Origin: Echria macrotheca
Taxonomy: Eukaryota > Ascomycota > Sordariomycetes > Sordariales > Schizotheciaceae
Direction: 5' to 3'
Assembly: GCA_030411725.1 (NCBI GenBank)
Contig: MU839855.1
Coordinates: forward strand, 124,001 to 188,000
Length of the DNA stretch: 64,000 nt
The position numbers and the translations under genes were made by a program. Numbering within the stretch: position 1 is the stretch's first letter; every line of letters begins with the position of its first letter. The notes beneath the pieces are model-generated. The model saw nothing but the letters and a program-made list of their open reading frames with translations. It did not search any database and was not told where the DNA came from. Below, in pieces: positions 12,602 to 23,960 of this stretch.

Positions 12602-14800
12602 ATGGCGACTTTTGCATTTACTCCCCGACCGTTCTACCCCTCGCTGTCGCCCCAGAACCGCGAAATTCGACTCCTACACCTGCAGCCAGGCACCGGCGAC
12701 GACGCCATCGAATGCCGCCTCACCGTCGCCTCACTAGACTCAAACCCGTCCTACGAAGCGCTATCCTACCAGTGGGGCCGCGTGCCGACAAACGTGTCAG
12801 TGGACGGGCACATGGTCATCATCCCGCTGAGCCTCGAGGGCGCGCTCCAGAGAGTGCGAGCGCCCGACCGCGAGCGCGTGCTCTGGGCTGACGCAATCTG
12901 TATCAACCAGTCGGACGTGGCGGAGCGCAACACGCAGGTCGCCCTGATGGCCGACATCTATCGCCAGTGCGAGCGGTGTCTGGTCTATCTCGGCACGCCG
13001 CCGTCCCGTCCCTTTGACAACCCGCGCGACGACGCCGGCTTCGCGGGCAGCGGCCTGCCGGCCCTGCTCGCGGCCCTCGCCAGCAAGCATCACCGCAACC
13101 AGCCCGGCGCGCCCCCCATCAGCCCCATGTTCAGCTCCACCGACATGCGCCTCAGGGAGCTTATCCGAGCCGGGTGGTGGACGCGCATCTGGGTCGTCCA
13201 GGAGGTGGTGCTGGCGCCCCACTCTACCGCCCTCTATGGCGTCCTCGAGATAGACTTTGTTGACCTGAACCGGGCCGCTGAGTTTGTCGACGAGCACGAC
13301 GTTGGCTCTGCCTGGACCTCGAGCGCCAACGTCACGGACGACCTGTGCCACTGTATGGATTTTATGAAGAACAAATTCATGTGGGTGAACCTGCTGGAGA
13401 TGAGGGACCGCGTCTTCCAGCTGCTGCGGGTGAACGGCCCTGCCCTGGACGGTGTCAACGCTTCCGCCACGGCATCGCCGGCAGAGACACAACCACAGAG
13501 TGTCATCGACGTCATGCTTGCCGTCAGGACCCGCGACTGCACCGATCCAAGGGACAAGATCTTTGGCATCCTCTCTCTGGTACGAGACTGGGGTGGACAG
13601 CCTCCAATCAGGGCAGACTACACTCTGGAGGTGGGAGATCTGTTCCTGGAGTTTGCGAAGAGGATGGTCATGGGCGAACCCGGTCCCAAGACCCTCTTGC
13701 TCTCACAGGGCATTCGCCCCGCATCGACCGGCATGGCAGGCATACCCAGCTGGGTCCCTGACTGGTCACAAAAGGGCAGCGGGTATGACTCGTACCTCTG
13801 GCACCTTGAGACGCAACGGCAGAGGACTGAGGGTACTCCGTCGGTTTCGATTCACGGCTCTATAATGCGCTTGGGGCGTGGGCTCTCTAGAGGAGTCGTG
13901 GTGGACGTGACACCGCCTGGGGTCCCGCTGCACAAGAGCTACGGACAGCCTCCGTCGATGCAGGATTTCCAGAGATTCACCGGGATGATCCGTATTTGGA
14001 GCCGGTTTGCCGGCATGCAGAACGAACTGTCGCTCTTCGGTATACTGCGTCGGCATGTCCGCGACAACGAGGATCGGCAGCAGCAACAAGAGCAGCAGGA
14101 GGGGGGGGAGCCTCGGGAGGAAACAGACGAGCGGCGAAATCCGGACGAGCAACAGGAGCCGCGCGAGGCCTCGGCCGCGGGTAGCGACGACAACGGCAAC
14201 GACAACGACAACGACAGCGACAGTGGAAGCTACGCACGCGTCATGCGAGACATGGAACGGTGCGCGAACGACTGGGATTTCATGCCCGACGTGCAAGAGC
14301 TCTTTGCCTTTGTTGCGTACCACCGGAAGGCCCTGCGGCGCATAGCGCCCGACGAGCTGGCCTTTTATCGCACGCTGCTGCACAACAACTTCCCCCTGCA
14401 CCTTCGGCAGGCCCGGTACCACCAGGAGGCCGTCTGCGTCCTCAGGTTGCTCCTCGCCTTTTACACTATGGTTGGCGACCCGGATCGCTTCCTGACGCGG
14501 ACCCACAGCGTCATGTTGGACAAGATGAACGAAACGCTAGAGCTTATTGATCTCACGCAGAAGAGGCTGTTTCGAACGGGAGGCGGACTGTTGGGCATAG
14601 CGCCTAAGGATGTGCAGGAAGGGGATGAGATTTTTTCTTTCGAGGGCATCGATACCACGTTCGTGCTGAGGTCGGTGGGGGCGCAGCCCGTCGACGCGAA
14701 GGGAGAGCAGCCTTGCTATAAGCTTGTGGGCTACTGCTATGTTGATCAGCTCGATGGAGGAATGGGTTGGGAAGGGGCTCAGGAGATATACCTGCAGTAG
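12602..14800 (+). CDS. HET-domain protein (heterokaryon incompatibility family)
   Basis: A 732-residue uninterrupted frame. Residues 51 to about 215 form a HET domain: YEALSYQWG, then LWADAICINQSDVAERNTQV, a YRQCERCLVYLG segment and WWTRIWVVQEVVLA. HET domains trigger programmed cell death in fungal non-self recognition and are TIR-like in fold. The C-terminal two thirds has no recognised domain but contains a Gln/Glu-rich and then Asn/Asp-rich low-complexity segment (roughly residues 495-545). The frame is open for 54 codons upstream to 12440, but that part starts inside a MITE end; the ATG at 12602, followed by the conserved start of the family, is the better choice. No intron is needed. 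Likely intact. Confidence 0.9.
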   Translation: MATFAFTPRPFYPSLSPQNREIRLLHLQPGTGDDAIECRLTVASLDSNPSYEALSYQWGRVPTNVSVDGHMVIIPLSLEGALQRVRAPDRERVLWADAICINQSDVAERNTQVALMADIYRQCERCLVYLGTPPSRPFDNPRDDAGFAGSGLPALLAALASKHHRNQPGAPPISPMFSSTDMRLRELIRAGWWTRIWVVQEVVLAPHSTALYGVLEIDFVDLNRAAEFVDEHDVGSAWTSSANVTDDLCHCMDFMKNKFMWVNLLEMRDRVFQLLRVNGPALDGVNASATASPAETQPQSVIDVMLAVRTRDCTDPRDKIFGILSLVRDWGGQPPIRADYTLEVGDLFLEFAKRMVMGEPGPKTLLLSQGIRPASTGMAGIPSWVPDWSQKGSGYDSYLWHLETQRQRTEGTPSVSIHGSIMRLGRGLSRGVVVDVTPPGVPLHKSYGQPPSMQDFQRFTGMIRIWSRFAGMQNELSLFGILRRHVRDNEDRQQQQEQQEGGEPREETDERRNPDEQQEPREASAAGSDDNGNDNDNDSDSGSYARVMRDMERCANDWDFMPDVQELFAFVAYHRKALRRIAPDELAFYRTLLHNNFPLHLRQARYHQEAVCVLRLLLAFYTMVGDPDRFLTRTHSVMLDKMNETLELIDLTQKRLFRTGGGLLGIAPKDVQEGDEIFSFEGIDTTFVLRSVGAQPVDAKGEQPCYKLVGYCYVDQLDGGMGWEGAQEIYLQ

Positions 14801-14843
14801 CATGAGTCGATTCCGACCAGCAGCTACCGACAACGGACACCTC

Positions 14844-17800
14844 TCAGCTGCTGTTCATATTGGAAAATGTTGTATCGTGAGAGCAAGGGCCAGCATGATG
14901 AGACTGAGTTGCAAGGGACTTTGCAGGTGTCCGGCACCGTAGTGGAGCAGGGAGAAGTATTCCAAGGGAACACCGATGGTGTAAGTGACGTGGTAGCGGA
15001 GCATCAGTCTTGTGACAGTGAGTGTATCGTTTCAAGACGCTGAGGGGGACGGGGATAACCTGCCGTTCGAGGGTGAGTGGAAGGAGGATTTTCTCCAGGG
15101 CGCCGTCCAAACCAGGGGCCGGGGGGGAGGGGTGGGAAGGCTCTGGTTGAGGTGATGAGGGAGGCGTCGAGGTGGAAGATGTGGGTAATGGCGAAGAGCT
15201 GGTAGAGGTAGCCCGACTGGGGGAGGAGGATACCATTGGGGATGCCTGTTAAGCCCCTGGTGTAAAGAATAAAGCTAACCTCGGAGGCGACCGTACGGGA
15301 CAGGGGAACTGTGACGAGTTAGATTCGGGATATACTAGTAGGATTACGACTTTGTCTCCCTAGATGAGGTCCCTGCCGGTCAAACCAAGCCAATAACCGC
15401 AGAACGTACGAAAAGTTGTTTACAAGTCCACGACCTGGAAGCGTCGATAATGGAATAGTAACCAAATAAGAAAACTGGGCGGTAACGTCGATGCGGTGCG
15501 ACAGCGTGGGTTCCCACGAGCCTGGTATGGAAATGCGTGGTCCTCACCCCAGAGCCAGCGCCTTTTTCGCATCCCCGGGAATGTACAGGGGAACCAGTGC
15601 TACCGATCTAGAAGGCTGCTCAGCAACGGCGGCCGAATGCGGTAGTACAAAATCACAACACGAGTTTCTAGCCTTAGCTAAATCATAAAGATACTTCTGT
15701 ATTGCAAGGCATAGCTATATTTCGTAGCGTATCTCTATCACATTGATAAAAACGTCTTAGGGATTACTTGAGACAGTTATCATCGACTATTCCACCTTGT
15801 GGCTACATACCGAGACGCGACTTAACCGACACGCCTTAGCGATAGATCATGGCAACCTGGAAAAGCGGGCAGTGGCCTCCGGACGCCGTACTTTGAGGTG
15901 CCCGACCCAAGGCGTCTAATGGGACGTGGTCGTAAGCTGGACTGGAGTAGACTGTATCGCGGGTTTTTTCAGCCAGCTTGGCGAATGTGTCGTCGCCATC
16001 AACAGCAAAAACGGGCAGGGACGAGCTTAAAGAAGCATCTGACCGTCTCAAGTTCTTCAGCCGTAGTTCAGTTCGAGTCTATAATCCCGATGCTGAAATT
16101 AGCAACGAAAAGACCGTGATGCAGCAGCGCAGCTACGGCGGAGAGATAAAAGCAGCACGGCGTAATGTTCAGACAAGCATTTTGCTTTTTAGCCAGTCTG
16201 TCCCACTTGGCGTCCAGGATAAGCTCCAGAGTGTAGGTATCGTAACTTCTGAGCAGCGGCTAGCTACGTTCCATCTTGCGAAGGAAACAGGCTAAGAGTC
16301 TCCAGCGGTTTTGAACAAGTGTCGCCCCGAATTTAAGGGTTGCCACAAACTTACCCATCCCAACCTCACTTTTCCATCTTAAACTCATATCAATAGCCTA
16401 GGGTGCCACCGTTGCCAGGCTCCGACCGCTAGAAGCTGTGCCGAGATCTCGAAGAATAAGATCCAGCTGTATTCATCGAGGGCAATGTGGTGACAACAGA
16501 AAATAATATTGTTTACAATAGGGGACTAAGATAGGACCTGGACATTCATAACCTGCCCTTGTCTTAAGTCGAATTCGGTAACTTTCATCGACTCGATATA
16601 AGCCTCAATCTCGTTCTAGTTGTTAACGTTAAGCCACTAACCCTAAAACGCCAAACTCGGTATTAACTACCTGTATTTCATGGCTTGCCACTCGTCTCGT
16701 CTATGAAAAGGGAGTCGCGTACACTCTTATGCTGCTTAGCGACACGATTAACTGCTTTGCGGAGCACGGTCGTCTTCAGGAGGCCCTGGAGTCAACCGCC
16801 TATTACCGCATTATAGGTCGACATGTTATCGAAATACTCGTATATAAAGAGAATCCGATCCTGGGACTCCGACATCCTATCAACCCTCTCGAAGGCCTCC
16901 GGGTTATTGAGTCCTCCGTGAATCAAATCCAACACTGTCCGACGCATCCAAACGTCCAATCTCAAATGACGATGGCACGGATATCGGAGTTCCTGATTCT
17001 CCATCGAGTCCTCTAGCTCGACAATGTTCGGATTGTCGGGCTCCATCGCAGGAATCATCTGTCCCTCCTTTTGCCCCGCTGGCACCGCCACCGCCAGAGA
17101 CAAGTACACCGTTCCCTCCTAGCGATTCTCCGAAATCGACGCCGCCTAATCCTAACCCGAGGAATGGAGAACTGGCATATCAATGGCGAAGTGCTTGAGG
17201 AGCCACGAACGCAGCTCGACCGCCACCAAGTCAGTCAACGCCCAACTTGATCAGCATCACCTTGACGTCAACTTTCTCGGCCGGGAGCTCCAGAATGACC
17301 TGCAGCTTGGCAGAGAAGGCCTCCAGAAGGCCTCAAGAATGCTTAAAATCTCCTCGACAGCAGTGGGCTTCTCCAAGTAACCAAACACGGATGCAGTAAG
17401 CTCAGCCTTTTTCTAAGGGCAACCTGAGTTTTGTTCTCCCTCAATGTTGTGGAAGAACTGTGTGTCTGCTCGTGCCATACGTCCACGGTCCGCCATAAGA
17501 CCAGTGACGAGCTCGACCGCGTATCTTGAGTCAGGACAGCCCGAGGGAATAACAGTAGCAAAGATTTGGTGGAACTCGGCCCCGTTTAGCGCCATGTGGC
17601 TGTACTAGTTGAAGAGGCGGGCTTCCTATTGCTCGAGGGAGCGGGCCACGTAGCCGTCACCGAGGAGCATAGAATGTCCATGATGGAGGCAACAAGCCCA
17701 CGACGACAACGCGAGCTGGCTAAGGCTGGCATGAAGAAATTGGCACTTCCGTAGTTGGGCTGGCCCTTGTTGCCGATGACGTAGGACAGAGACGAGTAGA

Positions 17801-18562
17801 GGATAAAAAGTCGAGGTCCATATCGCAAAACAGTTGGTCTAGATTTCGGCTGCCCTGTACTTTGGGACCGAGGGCAACTTGGAGGTTGTTGGGATTGCAG
17901 TTTAAAGCCTTTATTGCGTAACTCTATGGCGGCTTTAGCGACACCGGTGATGTGCCAGCGCTGCGGTAAGCGGTGGTAGCGACCATGTCGGCGTGGACCC
18001 AGACGAGGGCGTTCTTGTCGGCGATGTCGAATCCAAAACACGGATCTGAGCTCCCTGACACTCGAGGCAAAAAGAAACAGCGGGGAGATAAGATTGGGCT
18101 TGGTATTGGCGTGGTCGAAGCCAAGACCCTTCTTGTAGAGACGGTTGGAGTGGGTCGTTTTCTATAAGTATTTAGAGCATGGGGTGGGACGGTGCCGCGA
18201 ATCATACCGGGGAGGTTTTCACCGAGTGTAGCAACGATCTCGAGATCGACAATGTGGCCGTAGGTCTTAGCCCACCAGGGGATCATCCAGGGGGCATCGG
18301 GATGCCCAGAGAGGTGGATAATGGGGTAAAGACCTGCACCGACGCTAGGGAGAATATAACCAACGGCCCAGTTTATCAGAAATTGGAAGTACCATTCTGC
18401 AGTTTCGAGGTTGACAAAGTTGACCAGCCCGCGAGGGTGTCGGAGGTAGTAAAAAGCAACAAGCTCGATGCTGTTCGACTGCTCAAACTCCTCGGGGACC
18501 AGGAGAGGCTGGTTCTCAGGGGGAGGTCACCCGAGATATCCGGCGCCCACACGGTGGCAGCC
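14844..18562 (-). pseudogene. Relic of a hybrid PKS-NRPS megasynthase (KR-ACP-C-A remains)
   Basis: Read from high to low coordinates, pieces of a fungal polyketide synthase-nonribosomal peptide synthetase hybrid appear in the canonical order. KR (about 18060-17600): ILYSSLSYVIGNKGQPNYGS and GDGYVARSLEQ. Post-KR linker (17595-17440): NGAEFHQIFATVIPSGCPDS. ACP (about 17320-17180): KLQVILELPAEKVDVKVMLI then LGVD and LVAVELRSWLL; the phosphopantetheine Ser codon is replaced by a TGA plus 1-nt shift. Condensation domain: RVDRMSESQDRILF (about 16900), HHIALDE in place of HHxxxDG (16473-16492), and VDGDDTFAKLAEKTRDTVY (15980). Adenylation domain: SFILYTRGLTGIPNGILL (about 15260) and ILLPLTL (about 15110). 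Stops and frameshifts lie throughout; KS, AT, DH and MT parts are absent. The 5' side abuts a transposon at 18565. No tailoring genes are adjacent. Confidence 0.8.
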
Positions 18563-18644
18563 TAGAAATTACCCACCCATGGGTACCCATAGGCCCATTT
18601 CGGTCCGTGCGCTTTATACAGTTTTGAAATAAAAGTTTTATTTT

Positions 18645-19697
18645 GAGATTTGCTAGACCTGCATAGCAGATTTTGCTATTCCTGCATAGCCCCCACTTTT
18701 TTTCCACATAGCAACTACGAACACCTGTTAACACCCGCTAACATCCGCGCTATCCATTCAACCTATTAATTGCTAAAGTAAATAGTAACATTATTTTACA
18801 ACTACTATATCAAACTTTTTTCCTTTATATCTTATTTTATTATAAAATCATTTTATAACCAAATATTTATTAAATATTAAGCGTTAAATTCACTATATAA
18901 AATATATTTAAATATAAACTATATAATACTTTTAATATTTTTTGCTTTTATCTTAAAGATTTAGTTTTAAAGCTAGTTTTATACCTATATATTTTATAAT
19001 AAATACTTAATATTTAAGTTTTATTAATATAAATAAATTAGTTTTAATATAACTTTATTACAAATTTAATAAAAATAAATAATATAAATATATATATTAT
19101 ACAAAACTACTTATAACATTTTATAAATTATTAAATATAATTATAACTTAAATTTTATTTTGTTACGAGGCTAACCTTGGATCTAGGAGAAAGACTTATA
19201 ATTATACGAAAAGAGGAAAAAAAAAGAGGAAGCTATAAACGTTTTTATATATATAGTAACGACCTGGCTACTAACCGCTGGTACTCTAGTAAAAGTACGG
19301 TAACTAGCCGGAAGTAATACCGTAACATACTTTAAAGTTTGTAAATCTTATTACTATTATTATATTATCTTTAATTAGCTATTATAAATTTATTACAGTA
19401 ATTATATTTACTTATTTTAATAATTAGCTTTTAATTTATTATTTATTATATTTTAATAATTAAGTTTTAAATTTTAACTTTTAAATTTTCCCTTTTTTTA
19501 AACGCAAATAAGTAATGTATTAGTATATATTTAATATATTTAGTTAAATAACTACACAGCGTAACAAGTAAAAATGCAAGCTGTATAATACCTCGCGGGC
19601 TTAGCAGGTAATAGCAGGTGTTAGCAGCTGCTAGGCGGAAAAAAAGTGGGGGCTATGCAGGAATAGCAAAATCTGCTATGCAGGTCTAGCAAATCTC
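18645..19697. mobile_element. 1053-bp hAT-like non-autonomous element with 8-bp duplication
   Basis: Nearly identical inverted repeats of about 70 bp or more start GAGATTTGCTAGACCTGCAT and continue through CAGATTTTGCTATTCCTGC and CCCCCACTTTTTTT; similarity then weakens over a further 40 bp. Perfect 8-bp direct repeats TTTATTTT flank the element (18637-18644 and 19698-19705), the duplication length of hAT transposons. The interior (18770-19590) is AT-rich, RIP-like and has no transposase frame. The terminal repeats are longer than usual for hAT, so the superfamily rests on the duplication. Confidence 0.75.
19161..19326 (+). repeat. Possible small solo LTR-like insert
   Basis: Inside the hAT-like element a GC-richer segment starts TGTTACGAGGC and ends GTAACA, that is TG...CA with a short inverted end as in LTRs. 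The flanking five bases are TATTT and TACTT, differing by one C/T transition, which RIP could explain. The length (166 bp) is short for an LTR, and no internal retrotransposon sequence is present. Tentative. Confidence 0.3.
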
Positions 19698-19762
19698 TTT
19701 ATTTTTCGTACGGAAATAAACCCAGCTTGTCGCTACAATTTGTACTAGTTTTCGGTACAATT

Positions 19763-20044
19763 TCACCCTTGATTCCTTCCAGTACGGCTCATGGGTAATT
19801 CGACCCATGGGTAATTCCTAGGCCTATTCGACGGACCTAAGATAAACAGAGCCATGGTTTCCTGCTGGCTTCTGGACCATTTCGCGAACATGAACGGTGG
19901 GCGGTCCTTGATGGAGACTTTGAAGGTGTTGGGCTTTTTGCCAACGACGGACATTGCATCTCTCATATCGCTGTCGAAACCGTATTCCGTCTCTGGAGTC
20001 GTCATCTTGGAGCCCTGAGCAGCCTCGTCATCGACATTTTTCAT
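19763..20044 (-). pseudogene. Truncated unknown gene fragment fused to transposon end
   Basis: A 93-codon frame from an ATG at 20044. The first 75 or so codons (MKNVDDEAAQGSKMTTPETE...) have protein-like composition but no recognised domain. The last 18 codons lie beyond 19818 and are encoded by the inverted end of the TA-flanked transposon. The host gene therefore appears cut by the insertion. A further acidic stretch (FDEEESVFAEDILSLEASEA) reads upstream near 20140-20070 in another frame. Function unknown. Confidence 0.4.
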
Positions 20045-20286
20045 GGTGACACCGTCGCCATTGGGATCATTGTCGCCATTGAGCTTCGGATGCCTCGAGG
20101 CTAAGGATATCCTCAGCGAACACGGACTCTTCTTCGTCGAAGGCTGGAGGGGGTGTCATGCAATACACAGCAACTTGCAATATTGTTGCAGCTACTAACC
20201 TCGCTCAACTGCGTCGAGGATGATGGCACAAGTGACTCTAGCCTGGTTGGCCTTTGCCACGTGCTAACCCAAAGCCCGGCTTAAAG

Positions 20287-20520
20287 TCAGTTCATCATCT
20301 TGAAAGAAATGTTGTCGCTCATTTTGCCAAATAACGAGAATGAATGCGAGCTTGTGTGATGTGGTGGTTCGAAGTAACCGAGGGAAATGACACACACACC
20401 AGAGAAAAGACGGAGGAAAATGCGACCGGTGCGCCGTAGACATTGGATGGTTGTAGGGTCGAGAAGCTGCATGACGGCGAGCAGCAGCTCCTCTGGGAGG
20501 TCCAGCAGATGAAGACCCAT
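20287..20520 (-). pseudogene. F-box domain exon, truncated
   Basis: From the ATG at 20520 the frame encodes a typical fungal F-box: LDLPEELLLAVMQLLDPTTI then QCLRRTGRIFLRLF. F-box domains bind Skp1 in SCF ubiquitin ligases. After RLFS the sequence CTG|GTGTGT could be a splice donor, but no following exon is recognisable, and the open frame ends at 20287 after non-conserved residues. The region downstream is disrupted by transposons. Probably a remnant of a longer F-box protein. Confidence 0.6.
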
Positions 20521-20611
20521 GATGTTTCGTTGAATCGTGGATCGACTGCTGCGTGCGTGCTGGAACGAAAAGAGGCGAGAAATGGCTTTTGGGAACACTT
20601 CTAGCTACCAA

Positions 20612-21326
20612 TAAGGAGCATCTAGGGAATCACCGGCTGAAGCCGAAGGAAGCCGCAGAAACCAGGCAGACATTGAGGCCAACCAGAATTAAAATCCCTC
20701 AATGCACAGCCGCACTTGCATGATCTTCACATTCAATCAACGGACAGCAAGGGCCTAGGTGTTGACTCCTGAAAGTTTTTAGTGTATTCTTTGCGGCTGT
20801 CATTCGGGCAGCAGAAAAACCGTGGGCAGTGGGCCCTGCGGGACCTGGAAGTCTTGAATTCTTGGATTCGACAAGAATAGGTAGCGTCTAGACCTCGTTC
20901 CGAGAAAAAGGTGAGTATGAGATCGTGGGCGCCGTTGTGCGTCGGATTGCTCCCGGAGACGTAGAGCGAGGTTAGCCTCGGTGGCTGCTGACATCAAGTA
21001 GATTCGGAAGTGGACGACTTCCTGAGCGACGGCCCTTCAACGTCCAGATCTACCGCCTTTTAGGTGAGTTTCACGACCTTGGGTGCAGGGGAGAAGGCTT
21101 ATTGTTGTGCGAGGAAGAGGAAAGAAGAGAAGTGTTGCGGAGTGGTTATATATACATGACTGGACCCCGGTTCCTGGGCGCCGGGGTTCCGGCTAGTTTC
21201 CGGTCGATGCCGGGCAGGTTCCCGGCTGGTGCTGTGGCACCTAGGTAGATCTAAGCGGTCATCATCTAAGCCAAGTCTCTGCAGGTTTTCCTATGCTCCC
21301 TGTCCTTCTATTTTCGATGAGACGCA
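20612..21326. other. Intergenic, no gene recognised
   Basis: No convincing coding frame. A GC-rich stretch at 21155-21245 repeats CCGG(T/G)TTCC-like units, next to a TATATATA tract at 21147-21154. Nothing else stands out. Confidence 0.4.
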
Positions 21327-23828
21327 TCACTCTCTCACGTAACGCAGGTCGTCAAGGACGGTGCTTTCAATCCTCCAAGGTGAACCGGCAAGCCACTTTC
21401 CCTTCTCTCCTCGGCCAGCTGTGAACACCCTCATGGCGGTATCGTTACTGTAGGGTACCGAATACTGCGTGGTGATTACCTTTTCGTACACATTGTACGT
21501 AATGGTTTGTTTCCCATCATTTACCACTTCGGTCCTCATCAATTTCGTCTTGCTGGCGTCTTCGGCTGCATATTCATACATGGATACGCCGTTTCTTCGA
21601 ATAATCTGCAGTTTTTGGTCATACCGTCAGCCTCTCATGCAGAACCAAGGACGAGACGAACGACGCACCCCCTCCCAAAAGAACCAATTGTGCCACTTGA
21701 TTTTGTCCTCCGCCACGTACGGCCACCGATACGCCCTATTCTTGACTTCTCTTTCGAGCGGCAGGGCTCCGAGGAAAGTCCATGGCTGGACATCTTCCGA
21801 AAATGTCGTGTTGTTGTCTGAGGCCGGTGTACCAGGCGGGACATACGGCAAGACGCTTACGTAGCGTTCGGCGCTTGGTCCCAACCTCACGTTATGGGTT
21901 TGGATTTCTCCCGCCAGCCACTGGCGCAATGGCACCTTGCGCATTTCTGCCCAGTCATCCATCCCGCCGGGGTTGGGGTACAGTACCGGCTCGGGGAGGC
22001 CGACCCATGACGCGGCGGCCAGCTGGAGGCAGCGCATGCACTGCGGGATTTGGTCTTTCTTGCGGCTGGTATACGCGCCCTGGCCAGCGGTGAGACTGTT
22101 GGTCTTCTGGGCGTTGGGCAGCTTGGATATGGCCAGCTCGCGTATCCCGTCGACCCAGGTGAACGGATTGTCTTCATCCGCCTCGACAAAGGCGGGTATC
22201 CCGTCGGCCTTGTCTTTTTTCTCTTGGGCACCAGCAATCTCTCTGACTGTCTTCTTTTGCGATTGGACGTGCACGCCATCTTTCGAATTGTCGGGCCTTG
22301 CTCGGTGCTGCAGCTCCGTGACCGTCCACGCCTGCAGGTCCTGGGGGTTGATGCCGTACGTGTACAGCGCCAGAGGATCGCGCGCCGCAAATTCGAGCCA
22401 CGGCTCGTCCCACCAAAACACGTTGACGCCGTGAAACATGGCCACGTCGATGGAGCCCGTCCGCCCGCTAAAGACGCCAAAAATGTCGCCCCGCTTCGCC
22501 ACCTCCCGCCAGAAGCCCGCCGTTACAAACATGTCAGGGCCGGGGTACTCCCAGTTCGGCTTCTTGACCCATTCTCCCTTCACCAGCCCCTGCCGAGGAA
22601 CCCACTCGAGCTTGTCGAACAGGTTGATCTGCCGCGGTTCCTTCCCGGCGCCATCCATGAATACTTCGTCGGTGGTGTTGATTACGATGATATCTGTGCT
22701 AATCTCATAACGCTGGGCTTCCGGGATAGGCTGTCCGCCGGCACCTATCTGGGTGGACGTCTTGTCGACTTCTTCGACCGTCTTGCAGAAGGCCTCGTAG
22801 ATCTCCGCCGTCGAGTTGGTCTGCTGGTTTACCGTGCGGTGGTTGCGGTGGTTATACAGGATCAACCGGCGGAGCCGTCGCGGGTGGAAGGGAGCGTCGC
22901 TGGGGTTGCAGCCGAGGACCGGCAGCTGCTGCACGAGGTTCAGAAGCTCCTTGAATTTTGCCTCGACTGCTCGATTGATCGCCTCTTGAGGGTTGGCGGG
23001 CCCGCCTTTCTTCAGCCCTTCGGCCCGCTTGTATTCAAGGACATCCGGGTGGTAGTTGCTCATTCGGCCCTGGAGGTGCTCAAGGCGCTGCCGCCTCTCG
23101 GCCGCGTCGTGGCCCTCGAGGGCCTGTGCGACGATGGTGGTGGCGGCGAAGTAGTCGATGACGCGGTAGTGATACTCCCCGCGCTCCGCGTCCTTGGACG
23201 GTATGGGCGGCGGTCCAGCCTCCCAGCGGTGAATCCGTCTGGTGTTTTCCACCTTGGTGAGGATCTCGCTGAAGGTCGGAAACGGCGAGTTCATCTCCTT
23301 CTTGAGTTGCACATGCACGCGGCGGAGATAGTCGTAATCCTTGTGTCCCACAGACATCATGTACCTTTTGACAATGGACTGCTTGGGCATCTCGTTGAAC
23401 TCCAGGATGGCAACAATTGGGTTGGCCCCGACCAACTGGAGGTAGTTGAAGGTGGCCTCGCCGTGGATGCGCTCGGCGAGAAGATCCTCCAGGTAAGCTT
23501 CTGGGGTGTAGTCTTTGGAAGCCACTAGTTTCCTGTAGGCATTCATGATGTTTTCCTTTTTGATGTTCTCCCTCTTCCCCCACGATGCTTGATAAGTTAT
23601 AACGACGACTGGGATGAGGTTGAACCACAGCCCAAAGTCGCCTCTCCGCTCGTCGCAGAGCTTTTTGCGCTCGGGATCGGTTGTCGAGAATTTGCCATAT
23701 TCGGAGCTGAGAATGGAAGCCGCGGCAATGTGCCACTGGTCGCCCGTCACCGAGGCCGGGAGGATGCAGTACACATCTTCCTTGGCTGGGTCTTTTGGCG
23801 GGTCACCTCCGACACCCACGCCCTCCAT
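21327..23828 (-). CDS. Uncharacterised 812-residue protein, two exons
   Basis: Exon 1 runs from the ATG at 23828 to 21669. A 63-bp intron (21606-21668) has donor GTGCGT, branch GCTGAC and acceptor CTGCAG; exon 2 is 21605-21327. Splicing keeps phase 0 and adds 92 codons that would be lost if the first stop (21627) were used. No signal peptide or membrane segment is evident. A C-terminal-half motif, FSGRTGSIDVAMFHGVNVFW followed by WDEP, resembles the sugar-nucleotide-binding loop of GT-B-fold glycosyltransferases, but I cannot assign a family. The gene is followed upstream, on the same strand, by a MACPF-like gene about 650 bp away. A long antisense open frame (22050-23528, +) is a coding shadow. 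Probably intact; function unknown. Confidence 0.75.
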
Positions 23829-23960
23829 CCTGCGTTCAGATCGAAATCACACGAGTGTCAAAGGTATGTAAATAGCCTGAGTTTGGAGTCTTAGAGGCCA
23901 ATAGGCCAACATTGGTGGAATAAAAAATATGAGAATGTGTGAATGGAGCCAGCACGCGTT

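Larger units (their letters stand above)
18565..19818. mobile_element. TA-flanked element carrying a nested hAT-like element
   Basis: The left end reads TA-GAAATTACCCACCCATGGGT (TA at 18563-18564) and the right end, reversed, TA-GGAATTACCCATGGGT (TA at 19819-19820). The inverted ends are imperfect, with one substitution and a 4-nt indel in about 20 bp, and are flanked by TA on both sides. Without the nested 1053-bp element it would be only about 190 bp, so it is a MITE-sized element, probably Tc1/mariner-like by its TA duplication. It separates the PKS-NRPS relic from a truncated open frame at 19819-20044. Confidence 0.55.

Noticed and set aside
12797..14506. Minus-strand frames of 231 and 246 codons under the first HET gene
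   Set aside because: Shadows of the HET coding frame; low-complexity and unconserved in appearance.
22050..23528. 492-codon open frame on the plus strand
   Set aside because: It is fully antisense to the coding exon of the 812-residue gene, lacks a domain, and has composition typical of a GC-rich coding shadow.
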